From: JAAUTT01 sp038213375
Lineage (GTDB): Bacteria; Bacteroidota; Bacteroidia; Bacteroidales; JAAUTT01
DNA: 64,000 nt
Assembly: GCA_038213375.1 (NCBI GenBank)
Contig: JBBQTB010000002.1
Span: 62,001-126,000 of the forward strand
Direction of reading: 5' to 3'
Below are positions 8,623 to 18,800 of this stretch, piece by piece; position 1 is the first letter of the stretch, and the number at the start of each line of letters is the position of its first letter. Both the position numbers and the translations under genes were made by a program. The notes beneath the pieces are model-generated. The model saw only the letters and a list, made by a program, of their open reading frames with translations, ran no database searches and was not told the DNA's origin.

Positions 8623-11283
8623 ATGATTAACATTAGACTATCTGCTGTATTGATTTTTATTGTTTCGGTATATTTTGATGCAAATACAGCAACACTACGA
8701 AGTTTCGATTTCAATAAGGTAGATTCTACTAAAAAACAATATGTTAAAAAGCCTGTGAGAATTTATCACACGGAACGGTTAACAACAGTAAAACCGCAAA
8801 TAGATGGAGTTTTGGACGACGATTGCTGGAAAACCGGTGAATGGTCAGGAAATTTTACTCAATGGATTCCTAACGAAGGAGCTAAGCCTTCGCAACGCAC
8901 AGAGCTTAAAATACTTTATGATGACAAAAATGTTTATGTAGCTATTCGGGCTTTCGATAGCGAACCGGATAAGATACTGCGCAAAGCAGGCCGCAGAGAT
9001 GAATTATCCGGTGACATGATGGGAGTTACGTTTGACAGTTATCATGATCATCGCACCGGCTTTGAATTTGATGTAACAGCGGCGGGTCAAAAAATCGATT
9101 TGATTCTGACCAACCCAATGGCTGCTGATTATAATTGGAATGCTGTGTGGTACGGTAAATCTGCCATGGAGGATTCAGCTTGGACTGTTGAAATGGAAAT
9201 TCCCTTAAGTCAGCTGCGATATAGTGGTGAAGAAGAACAACTATGGGGATTACATTGCTGGCGCTGGATCGACAGACTGCAGGAAGAAAGTGATTGGGAA
9301 TTGCAGACTACTACCGGACCTGGAATGCTCTATTTATTTGGTGAAATACATGGGATTAAAGGGCTATCGAAAGAACGAAGAATTGAATTAATGCCCTACG
9401 GATTGGGCAAGTTTAAAACGTTTAAAAAAGAACCGGGGAATCCTTTTGCATACAAAGGAAAGTCAGTTTTAGGAAATTTCGGCCTTGATGCGAAGATAGG
9501 GTTGTCGAGCAGCTTTACTGCTGATCTTACAGTAAATCCCGACTTTGGTCAAGTCGAGTCCGACCCTTCTGTAATGAATCTTACGGCGTTCGAAACTTTT
9601 TTCGAGGAGAAAAGGCCTTTCTTTCTTGAAGGGAAAAATATTTTTGATTTTGATTTTGGCGATGCTAGTATCTTTTATTCCCGGCGAATAGGTCATGCTC
9701 CTTCATATTCACCAACTTTAAATGACAAAGAATACCTGAAAATGCCCGATAATACTACCATTCTGAGTGCAGCAAAGTTTAGCGGGAAAACTGCAAATGG
9801 GCTTTCCGTGGGTGTTCTGCAGAGTTTTACTGCGCGCGAACAGGCGGAGGTTAATACCTCTGAAGGAAACAAATTGATTACAGCAGAACCATTTACAAAT
9901 TATTTTGTGGGCCGCGTTCAACAGGATTATAACCAGAGCAATACGGTTTTTGGTGGCATATTTACATCAACCAACAGGTTTATACGCGACTCGCACCTGA
10001 ATTTTATGAACCGTGAAGCATATACCGGAGGTCTTGATTTGTTGCATCAGTGGAAGGACAAAGAATATTATGTTAATGCAAAAATTGTAGGAAGTGATAT
10101 TAAAGGTAAAAGCGAGGCAATAAATGAGTTGCAAACATCTTCAGCCCACTATTTCCAGCGTCAGGATGCAAACTATTTGCAATATGATACTGCGTTGACA
10201 CAGCTTTCAGGCTTCGGAGGTAAAATAAAGATTGGGAAAGGAAGCAAAGGATTATGGAGGTATTCAACTGAGGTTAGCTTTCGCTCACCTGGTCTGGATC
10301 TGAATGATATCGGCTTCATGCAAATGGCTGACGTCATTCTTCAGAATAATAACATCTCGTATTTTGTAAATAAGCCTGTTTCTATTTTCCGAACCTATTC
10401 AATTGGTATCGTGCAAGATAATAAGTGGGACTTTGGAATGAATCATATTTCCTCAGGAGCTAATGCCAATTTTTATTTCGAATTCTTAAATAAGTGGGGT
10501 GTTTCAGCAGGTCTTACATATACTTCACAAGCATTGGATACCCGTTTGTTACGCGGTGGATATGCCATGTTAGTTCCGGCAACATGGTCCGGCAATTGGA
10601 ATTGGAAGACAGATATGTCAAAAAAATTGTATTTCGGGTTAAATTCCCGGTTGTTCGGAGCTGGTAATAATGTTTCGAAGTTTTATTCGTTCGGCCCGAG
10701 CGTATCTTACAGACCTGTAAACACGCTTAAACTGGCTATGGATTTAAATTACTCTAAAAATGTTGATGAACTTCAGTATGTAGATACTAAGATTGTTAAT
10801 AGCTACAAAAAAATTATTTTAGCGAAAATTAATCAGGAAACTATTGGTCTTACCTTTCGGATTGATTATAACATTACGCCTGAAATTTCCTTGCAGTATT
10901 ATGGAAGTCCTTTTGCATCAGTTGGTAAATTTTCCAATTTTAAAGAAATTAACAATCCTAAAGCTCCAAATTATTCCGACCGCTTTACGGTATTGAATAA
11001 TGCAGTGTTATCAGGAAAAGATTATCAGATAGACGAAAACAACGATGGTAAAGTTGTTTACTCGTTTGCAAATCCCGACTTTAATTTTTATCAGTTTCGT
11101 TCGAATTTAGTATTTCGTTGGGAATATCGGCCCGGTTCTCAAGTGTATCTGGTATGGTCTAACGACCGGACTCAATGGAATAGCCCTGGTTATTACGGAA
11201 TTAACGATGCGCCAAGCCAATTGTCACATTCATTTCCAAATAATATTTTTTTAATAAAACTAAATTATTGGTTCTCAATTTAG
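8623..11283 (+). CDS. DUF5916 outer-membrane beta-barrel protein with CBM9-like N-terminus
   Basis: 886 residues. An N-terminal signal (about 1-20) is followed by a CBM9-like domain (about 50-235; PQIDGVLDDDCW, then YVAIRAFDSEPDKI) and a long beta-rich part that ends in an aromatic terminal strand with final Phe-Ser-Ile, as in outer-membrane barrels. This is the architecture of the Bacteroidota DUF5916 family, whose function is not known; carbohydrate binding is suggested only by the CBM9-like fold. It stands alone: 114 bp after rsmA, with a 418-bp spacer behind it. Confidence 0.82.
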   Translation: MINIRLSAVLIFIVSVYFDANTATLRSFDFNKVDSTKKQYVKKPVRIYHTERLTTVKPQIDGVLDDDCWKTGEWSGNFTQWIPNEGAKPSQRTELKILYDDKNVYVAIRAFDSEPDKILRKAGRRDELSGDMMGVTFDSYHDHRTGFEFDVTAAGQKIDLILTNPMAADYNWNAVWYGKSAMEDSAWTVEMEIPLSQLRYSGEEEQLWGLHCWRWIDRLQEESDWELQTTTGPGMLYLFGEIHGIKGLSKERRIELMPYGLGKFKTFKKEPGNPFAYKGKSVLGNFGLDAKIGLSSSFTADLTVNPDFGQVESDPSVMNLTAFETFFEEKRPFFLEGKNIFDFDFGDASIFYSRRIGHAPSYSPTLNDKEYLKMPDNTTILSAAKFSGKTANGLSVGVLQSFTAREQAEVNTSEGNKLITAEPFTNYFVGRVQQDYNQSNTVFGGIFTSTNRFIRDSHLNFMNREAYTGGLDLLHQWKDKEYYVNAKIVGSDIKGKSEAINELQTSSAHYFQRQDANYLQYDTALTQLSGFGGKIKIGKGSKGLWRYSTEVSFRSPGLDLNDIGFMQMADVILQNNNISYFVNKPVSIFRTYSIGIVQDNKWDFGMNHISSGANANFYFEFLNKWGVSAGLTYTSQALDTRLLRGGYAMLVPATWSGNWNWKTDMSKKLYFGLNSRLFGAGNNVSKFYSFGPSVSYRPVNTLKLAMDLNYSKNVDELQYVDTKIVNSYKKIILAKINQETIGLTFRIDYNITPEISLQYYGSPFASVGKFSNFKEINNPKAPNYSDRFTVLNNAVLSGKDYQIDENNDGKVVYSFANPDFNFYQFRSNLVFRWEYRPGSQVYLVWSNDRTQWNSPGYYGINDAPSQLSHSFPNNIFLIKLNYWFSI

Positions 11284-11701
11284 AAATAGATCACTAAATA
11301 AAATTATCATTTGGATTTTGAGATACAGGTACTAATAGGTGGCTTGTTGATCTATTAATTCATTGATAAATAACTATTTATATCAATTTTATGAACTTAT
11401 TAATAATATTTATCCTGAATCCCTCATGTATTTCTGGTTATATATTGGGATCGTAGTGATATTATTTTAAAGATTTGGGTATTTAATAACTATTTCATAA
11501 AATAAGGAGTATCTGTGAATAGATGGGATTTATTAGGTTATATTGTTAAACGGAAAGACTATTAATTAATTATCTTAATTAAATTGCTTTATAAAACAAT
11601 AAAGCATATTTAACTTCATAAAAAAAATTAATAAGTTGGCATTTTTTAATTATTTAAACTATATTTGTTTGGTTAAATAATTATAAAGTCAACTTTCTAA
11701 A
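11284..11701. other. AT-rich intergenic region upstream of the ROK gene
   Basis: 418 bases without a supported gene; I found no coherent reading frame by eye. Two structures stand out: an 8-bp perfect hairpin TGCTTTAT/ATAAAGCA (11585-11592 and 11599-11606) and, at the right end, the ROK promoter with its inverted repeat (separate entry). Bases 11284-11580 show nothing I can name. Confidence 0.5.
11636..11683 (+). promoter_or_regulatory. promoter and probable operator of the ROK regulator gene
   Basis: TTGG (11636-11639) and TATATTTG (11660-11667), 20 bp apart, match the Bacteroidota -33/-7 promoter. The -7 box lies in the spacer of a perfect 11-bp inverted repeat, TAATTATTTAA (11647-11657) and TTAAATAATTA (11673-11683). 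An inverted repeat straddling the -7 of a repressor gene is the expected layout of an autoregulatory operator. Binding by the ROK protein is inference. All half-sites are AT-only, so chance dyads are less improbable than usual. Confidence 0.6.
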
Positions 11702-12934
11702 ATGGATTCTGAAGACGAAAAAACCACAAGTGTAAGGGATAGCAAAAAAACAGCTTTACGTAATAAGTTGCTAACCACTTTTTATCAAGAGGGAACGAAA
11801 TCAATTCCTGATTTAAGTGATTCATTACAATTGAGTATTCCAACCATCACTCGTTTTCTCGAAGAGCTGGCTCATGCGGGATATATTCTTGAAGAAGGCG
11901 AAGGCTCTTCAAGTGGTGGAAGAAGGCCGGTTCTATATGGATTGAATCCAAACGCTAAATTTGTGATTAGTGTAGATATAGGACGCTTTGTCATTCGTGT
12001 AGCGTTGGTTAATCTTCGTAATCAGTTTATTGCCCCTGTTAGGATTATAAATGAAGGCCTCTCATCTCAGTCCGACATACTTCAATTGATTAAACAAGAA
12101 TCAGAAGATTTAATAAAACAATCGGAAATTTCTATCGATAAAATATTAGGTGCAGGTATCTCATTGCCAGGTTTAATAGATATTAAAACCGGAATTAGTT
12201 ACAGTTATTTCACTGCCGTTGGAAAGCCTCTTCATGAACTTTTTAAAGAAATATTTCTATTCCCTGTATTTGTGGAACACGACACTAAAGCAATGGCACT
12301 GGCAGAATTATCATTTGGACTAGCCAAAGGCAAACAAAATGTGTTATGTCTTGTGCTGGGAGCTGGAGTTGGGTTAAGCATGATTATGGCAGGTAAGTTA
12401 TACAAGGGAAACTCCGGCTTCGCAGGTGAATTTGGTCATATACCTGTGGCAGACAATGGTCAACTTTGTTATTGTGGAAAGGTTGGCTGTCTCGAAACTG
12501 TTGCATCCGGTGTTACCCTCATTCAAAATGCCCGTAACGGAATTGCATCGGGAGCTTCATCGAAAATTACAGATCTTACCAATAATAATCCCGAAAATAT
12601 TTCACTGGATATAATTATTAAAGCCGCCGCGCTGGGCGACCAGTATGCCATTGCATTGCTTTCACGTACCGGAGAAAGTCTCGGGAAAGGTATCGCTACT
12701 TTACTTCATCTTTTCAATCCTGAAATGATTATTCTTGGAGGCGAACTTTCAAAAGCAGGTAATCATATTACTGATCCAATTAAACAAACGCTTAATCAGC
12801 ATGCCATTGCAAGAATACTTCGGGATACTGAGTTGGTTACAACAGAGCTTGGGGAAAATGCCACATTAATGGGTACTGTTGCTTTGGTAATCAATAACTT
12901 TTTTACTAAAGGAGCCGATTTTCCTAAACTTTAA
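11702..12934 (+). CDS. ROK family transcriptional regulator
   Basis: 410 residues. An N-terminal winged helix-turn-helix (about 18-80; IPDLSDSLQLSIPTITRFLE) precedes a ROK sugar-kinase-like domain (about 90-405). The ROK zinc site is intact: H246 in GEFGHIPV and C256, C258, C263 in CYCGKVGCLE. EHDTKAMALAE matches the conserved EHD motif. NagC, Mlc and XylR are relatives that repress sugar genes and respond to a sugar or sugar phosphate. It opens a same-strand run of five genes for sugar uptake and metabolism, so it is probably their regulator; the effector is unknown. Confidence 0.9.
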   Translation: MDSEDEKTTSVRDSKKTALRNKLLTTFYQEGTKSIPDLSDSLQLSIPTITRFLEELAHAGYILEEGEGSSSGGRRPVLYGLNPNAKFVISVDIGRFVIRVALVNLRNQFIAPVRIINEGLSSQSDILQLIKQESEDLIKQSEISIDKILGAGISLPGLIDIKTGISYSYFTAVGKPLHELFKEIFLFPVFVEHDTKAMALAELSFGLAKGKQNVLCLVLGAGVGLSMIMAGKLYKGNSGFAGEFGHIPVADNGQLCYCGKVGCLETVASGVTLIQNARNGIASGASSKITDLTNNNPENISLDIIIKAAALGDQYAIALLSRTGESLGKGIATLLHLFNPEMIILGGELSKAGNHITDPIKQTLNQHAIARILRDTELVTTELGENATLMGTVALVINNFFTKGADFPKL

Positions 12935-13007
12935 TGATAAGAGGAATTGTCAGTGATCATGGAAGGCTGACATCTGTTTTAATAACACAACATTTAAAAA
13001 CTAACGT

Positions 13008-14360
13008 ATGACGTCTACTCCAATTACAAGTCCTGGAACTAAACAGGGCAATTACATTTTTTCTATTGCTATTATAGGGGTTTTATTTTTTATTTTTGGT
13101 TTTGTTACCTGGCTTAATGGAACGTTAATACCATTTTTACAAACAGCCTGCGAGCTCACACCTGTCGAAGCCAGCCTTGTGACGCTTGCCTTTTACATTG
13201 CTTATTTTGTAATGGCCTTGCCTTCCTCTTTTGTTCTGAAGAAAACGGGTTATAAAAATGGTATGAGCCTTGGATTGTTAGTGATGAGTATTGGTGCATT
13301 AATATTTATACCAGCCGCTTACAGTCGCATGTTTGGAGTTTTTCTCTCAGCGCTTTTTATCATGGGAACTGGTCTGGCGCTCTTGCAAACTGCATCAAAT
13401 CCATATATTACAATTATCGGCCCACGCGAAAGTGCGGCGGTTCGTATTTCAATAATGGGTATTTGTAATAAAATGGCTGGTTTTATCAGCCCACTTATCC
13501 TTACTGCCCTTGTAATGCATGGAATGGATAAATTCAAGGATGAAAATCTGAAATTACTCGACCATGTGGCTAAAATTGCTGCGCTTAATGAACTGTCATC
13601 GCGGTTAGTTACACCTTACATTTTTATCGCTATCGCCTTGTTTTTGTTGGCTATAATGATAAAATTCTCACCTTTACCCGACACTATTGATGTGGAAGGG
13701 CATGAAGATGAGAGCTTGATGGGTTTTATAAAGCAAATTCCAGGGGCACTCAAAATTCCTCATATGCTGTTGGGAGTAATCACACTGTTTTTTTATGTGG
13801 GTGTTGAAGTAATGGCCGGCGACAGCATAAGCCAGTTCGGAAGAAATCTTCATTTGGATTATGCCTCAAAACTTACCAGTTTTACCATGGCTTTTATGGT
13901 TGTAGGCTATATCCTCGGAATAATAAGTATTCCGAAATACATCAGCCAATCCAAAGCACTAAGGGTTTCTGCCATTTTAGGTGCTATCTTTGCCGTCGGA
14001 GCTATCTACAGCAATCCGAATGATACTTCATACTTCACTGCATCATTTGGATGGTTGAATTCCTTTAGCTTCATTAACATACCAATGCTGCCAAATCCTG
14101 TTTTCTTTATTGCCTTATTAGGCCTGGCGAATGCTCTTATGTGGCCTTCCATCTGGCCTCTTGTATTGCAAGATCTTGGTAAATTTACCAAAATAGCCTC
14201 TGCCCTGCTCGTTATGGGTATTGCAGGTGGCGCTATAATTCCGCCTTTATACATTAAGATGTCAATGTCTATTGGTTATCAGAATGCACTTTGGATTATG
14301 GTACCAATCTATCTTCTCATTTTATTTTATGCGATTCAAGGTCATAAAATCAGAAAGTAA
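13008..14360 (+). CDS. sugar:proton symporter, FucP/GluP-type MFS
   Basis: 450 residues with about 12 hydrophobic helices. FFIFGFVTWLNGTLIPFL in helix 1 and LQTASNPYITIIGP in helix 4 are typical of the FucP (fucose) / GluP (glucose-galactose) branch of the major facilitator superfamily. It should import a monosaccharide across the inner membrane with protons or sodium. It lies 73 bp after the ROK regulator and 150 bp before the Tat-exported oxidoreductase, so it probably imports the sugar released by the periplasmic enzymes encoded next. Exact sugar unknown. Confidence 0.88.
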   Translation: MTSTPITSPGTKQGNYIFSIAIIGVLFFIFGFVTWLNGTLIPFLQTACELTPVEASLVTLAFYIAYFVMALPSSFVLKKTGYKNGMSLGLLVMSIGALIFIPAAYSRMFGVFLSALFIMGTGLALLQTASNPYITIIGPRESAAVRISIMGICNKMAGFISPLILTALVMHGMDKFKDENLKLLDHVAKIAALNELSSRLVTPYIFIAIALFLLAIMIKFSPLPDTIDVEGHEDESLMGFIKQIPGALKIPHMLLGVITLFFYVGVEVMAGDSISQFGRNLHLDYASKLTSFTMAFMVVGYILGIISIPKYISQSKALRVSAILGAIFAVGAIYSNPNDTSYFTASFGWLNSFSFINIPMLPNPVFFIALLGLANALMWPSIWPLVLQDLGKFTKIASALLVMGIAGGAIIPPLYIKMSMSIGYQNALWIMVPIYLLILFYAIQGHKIRK

Positions 14361-14510
14361 ACAATATTATCCCCTTTACGTTTTTTAATTTATAAAGGCA
14401 ATGGTGTTAAATTTCTTCATGTGTGTCGTTTTGTTCGTATAGGTTTGATTGAGAAAAAGTAATTTCTTTTACTGAATTAACTTATATTTAATTACTTAAT
14501 AATTAACTTG

Positions 14511-15782
14511 ATGGAAGATAAAAATACTGTTAGTAGAAGAAGGTTTCTTCAAACCACTATAACTTCTCTGGTTGCTTTAACTATTGTTCCAAGGCATGTT
14601 CTGGGAGGAAATGGCTTTATTGCCCCAAGCGATCAGTTAACTAAAGCAATTATTGGAGTGGGAGGAATGGGCCTTGGCCATTTTGGCTACGGAGGAACCC
14701 GTTTACTTGCGGTATGCGATGTTGATCGTGGTCACCTAAAAACTGCTCTGGACAAAGCAGGTTCGAGTGTTAAAGGATATGCCGATTACCGGGAAGTTAT
14801 CCAACGGCCTGATATAGATATTGTACATATTGCAACTCCTCCTCATTGGCACGGTATCATTGCAGCGGATGCTGCCAGGGCAGGGAAGGACATTTGGTGC
14901 GAAAAACCAATGACTCGCACCATTGGTGAAGGAAAAAAAGTAAAAGAAGCAGTTCAACAACATGGAAGAATGTTCCGGTTGAATACCTGGTTCCGGTTTA
15001 CTGATGTTTTTTACGGATTTGGAACCACAGTACAACCCATCAAAAAACTTGTTGAAAGTAATATATTGGGTTGGCCACTTAAAGTAACCATAAATAAATC
15101 AACAGGATTCGACTGGAAGTTTTATTGGAGCGGAAAAACCAACCTCGAACCAATGCCTGTGCCTCCTGAACTTGATTACGACATGTGGTTGGGACCGGCA
15201 CCTTACAAGCCTTATAATCCTCACAGGGTACACAGCACTTTCCGTGGCTACTGGGATTATGATGGTGGAGGACTTGGCGACATGGGTCAGCATTTTCTTG
15301 ACCCTATCCAATACATTCTGGGAAAAGATGATACAAGTCCAGTTTCGGTTGAATTGGATGCTCCTCAACAGCATCCCGATGCAGCAGGATTTTGGCGACG
15401 TATTGAATTAACCTATGCCGATGGTTGCAAAATTATACTTGACGGAGAAAATAAGGATACTAATGCTCCGTTTATTGAAGGGCCTAATGGAAAAGTTTAT
15501 CCCGGAATGCGGTCGAATATTCCCGATTTGGAAAAAAAACTAGCTGTATTTGCTGAACCGGCTCTTCAGCTTACCGATTTTACTGAAACAGTAAGAACAC
15601 GACAGAAATTTGCATTGAACGAGCAAAATGGTTTCAGATCGAGTACTATGGTAAATATTGCCATCACAGCAGTAAAGCTTGGGAGGTCCCTGAAATTCGA
15701 TCCTGTGATGTGCGAATTTATCGATGATGAAGCTGCAAACCGATTGAACGAGCAGCCAATGAGAGCTCCCTGGATGATCTAA
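14511..15782 (+). CDS. Tat-exported Gfo/Idh/MocA family oxidoreductase
   Basis: 423 residues from ATG 14511; an in-frame TTG one codon earlier (14508) is possible but less likely. The N-terminus carries a twin-arginine signal (SRRRFLQT, then a hydrophobic stretch), so the enzyme is probably exported folded with its NAD(P). The Rossmann motif GVGGMGLGHFG and the CEKPM motif (EKP, catalytic lysine) define the family. Members oxidise or reduce sugar hydroxyls; some oxidise the C3-OH of glycosides. Together with the DUF1080 protein 26 bp downstream, oxidation to a 3-keto glycoside is the best guess. Another Tat-exported relative lies at 30936. Confidence 0.86.
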   Translation: MEDKNTVSRRRFLQTTITSLVALTIVPRHVLGGNGFIAPSDQLTKAIIGVGGMGLGHFGYGGTRLLAVCDVDRGHLKTALDKAGSSVKGYADYREVIQRPDIDIVHIATPPHWHGIIAADAARAGKDIWCEKPMTRTIGEGKKVKEAVQQHGRMFRLNTWFRFTDVFYGFGTTVQPIKKLVESNILGWPLKVTINKSTGFDWKFYWSGKTNLEPMPVPPELDYDMWLGPAPYKPYNPHRVHSTFRGYWDYDGGGLGDMGQHFLDPIQYILGKDDTSPVSVELDAPQQHPDAAGFWRRIELTYADGCKIILDGENKDTNAPFIEGPNGKVYPGMRSNIPDLEKKLAVFAEPALQLTDFTETVRTRQKFALNEQNGFRSSTMVNIAITAVKLGRSLKFDPVMCEFIDDEAANRLNEQPMRAPWMI

Positions 15783-15808
15783 ATTATTAATGTGATTAAT
15801 TTCAACCC

Positions 15809-18800
15809 ATGATAAAAAAAACAATACAAACGCTGTTCGTATTATTCCTTTTTTGTTCATCCGCTTTTTCACAGAATCAGGCGAATGATATCCGAACGCT
15901 ACAAACTAAAATTGCAGATCTTTTGGCTCTTATGCCCGCCACCGATCCCGTCCGGTTGGATAAACTAATGAACGAAATGTCAGATTTGGGCGAGCAGGGA
16001 ATTATAGATATTGCCGGTAAGCTCACTGCACCTGGCAAAGGGAATGATACAGAAGTAAAATTTGCCCTTGGAAGTTTTTCCAAATACGTTTCATTGAAAG
16101 GAAAGGAAAACATTCGCAAAATGTGCATTCAGGCATATTGTGCTGCCCTTGAGAAAACAGACCAAAAGGAAATTAAATCATTTTTGATAACTCAGTTGCA
16201 ACTGGTAGGCAACAATGATTCGGCAGTTCCATATTTAAAGAAATATTTAACTGATGAACGCCTGTGCGACCCGGCAGCCAGAGCTTTAGCTGTGGTTAAT
16301 ACAACTGCCAGCCTTAAGGCATTGCTGGACGCATTGCCAAATGTGAGAGGCAACAACTTAATTTCGATAACAGAAGCTCTGGGTGATTGCAGGAATACCG
16401 AAGCTATAGCAGCCATTTCGGGTTTAGTAACGAACAACGACCTTAAACTTAAAAAGGTAGCCCTCTACGCACTCGGTAATATTGGTGCGTTATCGTCAGA
16501 GAGAATTCTTGCCACTGAAGCGGCCAAAGCTGGCTATACTTATGAGCTGACAGGTGCCGTTTCGTCTTATCTTTTATGGATTAAGCAAACAGGTAAAGCA
16601 GGTAATACCGCTATGGCTATTATTGCATGTAAAGGATTGATGAAAAGCTGTTCCGCTAAAAATCGGGTTCATACCAAAAGCGTTGCCATGGCGATGTTGG
16701 TTTATTTTGACAAAATGAATGCACTTTCCGTTTTGTTGGAAGCAGGTACAAGCAATGAAAAGGAATACCGCGCCACTGCCCTTTATCTTGCCGTAACTAA
16801 TGGCACAACTCAAGCGACTGAAATGTGGATAAAAAAAGCATCCAAAGCGTCAGCTGATACCAAGGCAGATATCATTATCATGCTTGGAAACAGAGGAGAT
16901 ATATCTGCATTGCCATTTCTTCTAACTTCATTAAATGACAGAAAAACTAATGTTTGTTGCGCAGCAATTCTCGCTTCGCAAAAGCTTGGTCAGGAAAAGT
17001 CACTTAAGCCTTTGCTTGACTTGTTATTAAAACCTGATGATGAGGTATTGAAGGCAGTTAAAACTGCATTATTGTCGATGAAAGGCGATCAGGTTGTTTT
17101 GTCGGTAGCCGGGGCTATTGCAAATGCAGCGCCAGCCTCTAAAGTTATATTACTGGAAGTATTGTCATCCCACCAGGCTTCGATGTATAATAAGATTGTA
17201 TTTGAACAGACGGGTTCGGGCAACCAAATCGTTCGCATGGCCGCATTGAATGCTTTGACACGAATGTCTACTGAAAAAGATCTCGATCAGTTAAATAAAC
17301 AATTGTTAACAGCTTCATCTAAAGATGAGATCTCTGCCATTCAGGCTGGTATGATTTTTGGAGTTCGACATCTTAAACAAATTGAAAACCAAACTGACAC
17401 CATCAGTAAACGGATGAATAGTGGAAATTCTGGACAAAAAAGTTTGTATTATCCTATACTTGCAGGAATTGGCGGTATAACTGCACTTAATATAGTTTTC
17501 AAGGAATATAATACGGGTACATCAGACCAGCAAGCATCAGCTTTTGATGCTATTGCTCATTGGAGTGACCACACCGCTATCAGCAAATTAAGTGACATTT
17601 GCAGATCGGGAAATAAGGTATATGTTGATAAAGCTATGAAGGCTTATATAGGTCTTGTAAGTAAATCGGAGTTTCCGGAAGACCAAAAGTTGCTGTTATT
17701 GCGCAATGCTTTCGATATTACTAGCGAAATCAATCAACAGAAAAGAATATTGAATGAAATTAGCAGTTTATCAACTTTACAAGCGCTTCTGTTTGCTGGA
17801 AAATTTATCAACAATCCATCTCTTCAGCAGGAAGCAGCTAACGCAGTGATGAATATTGCTCTTTCAAACAAAAATTTATATGGCAAAATAGTAACAGATT
17901 TATTGAATAATGCAGTTCTGGTGCTAAATGGTCCTGAAAGTGAATATCAGAAAGAATCAATCCGTAAACATATAGCCTCTTTGCCTACCGATCCAGGGTT
18001 TGAGTCCATGTTTAATGGAAAGGATCTTACAGGATGGAAAGGCTTAGCGGAAAATCCCATCGCCAGAAGTAAAATGACTCCTTCACAACTTGCCGAAGCA
18101 CAAAAAAAAGCCGATGAGGTAATGAATAGCGGATGGAAAGCAAAAGACAACAAACTGATTTTTGAAGCAAAGGGTGAAAACCTGTGCACGAAGGAACAAT
18201 ATGGCGATTTCGAAATGTTTGTCGACTGGAAAATTACCAAAGATGGTGATGCGGGCATCTACCTGCGTGGGTCACCACAGGTACAAATTTGGGATACATC
18301 TCGTCGTCAGGTGGGAGCGCAGGTGGGATCCGGCGGTTTATATAACAATAAGGAGAACATGCACGATCCGTTAAAAGTTGCTGATAACATGGTGGGAGAA
18401 TGGAACTCGTTTCACATTATCATGAAAGGGGAACGCGTAACTGTTTATCTGAATGGGGAAATGGTTGTTGATAATATCATTCTCGAAAACTACTGGGACA
18501 GAAGTATTCCTATTTTTCCATCGGAACAAATTGAGCTTCAGGCTCACGGCTCACTGGTTGAATATCGCGATTTATACATTCGCAAAATTCCCCGGCCTGA
18601 GCCATATAAGGTTTCTGAAATAGAGCAAAAAGAAGGATTCAAAGCCCTTTTTGATGGAATAAGCATGTATAACTTTACAGGTAACACCCAAGATTACATT
18701 GTGGAAGACGGGAATATTGCTGTTTATCCTAAAGACGGGGAGCATGGCAATCTTTATACAAAAGAAGAGTTTAGTGATTTTGTTTATCGGTTCGAATTTC

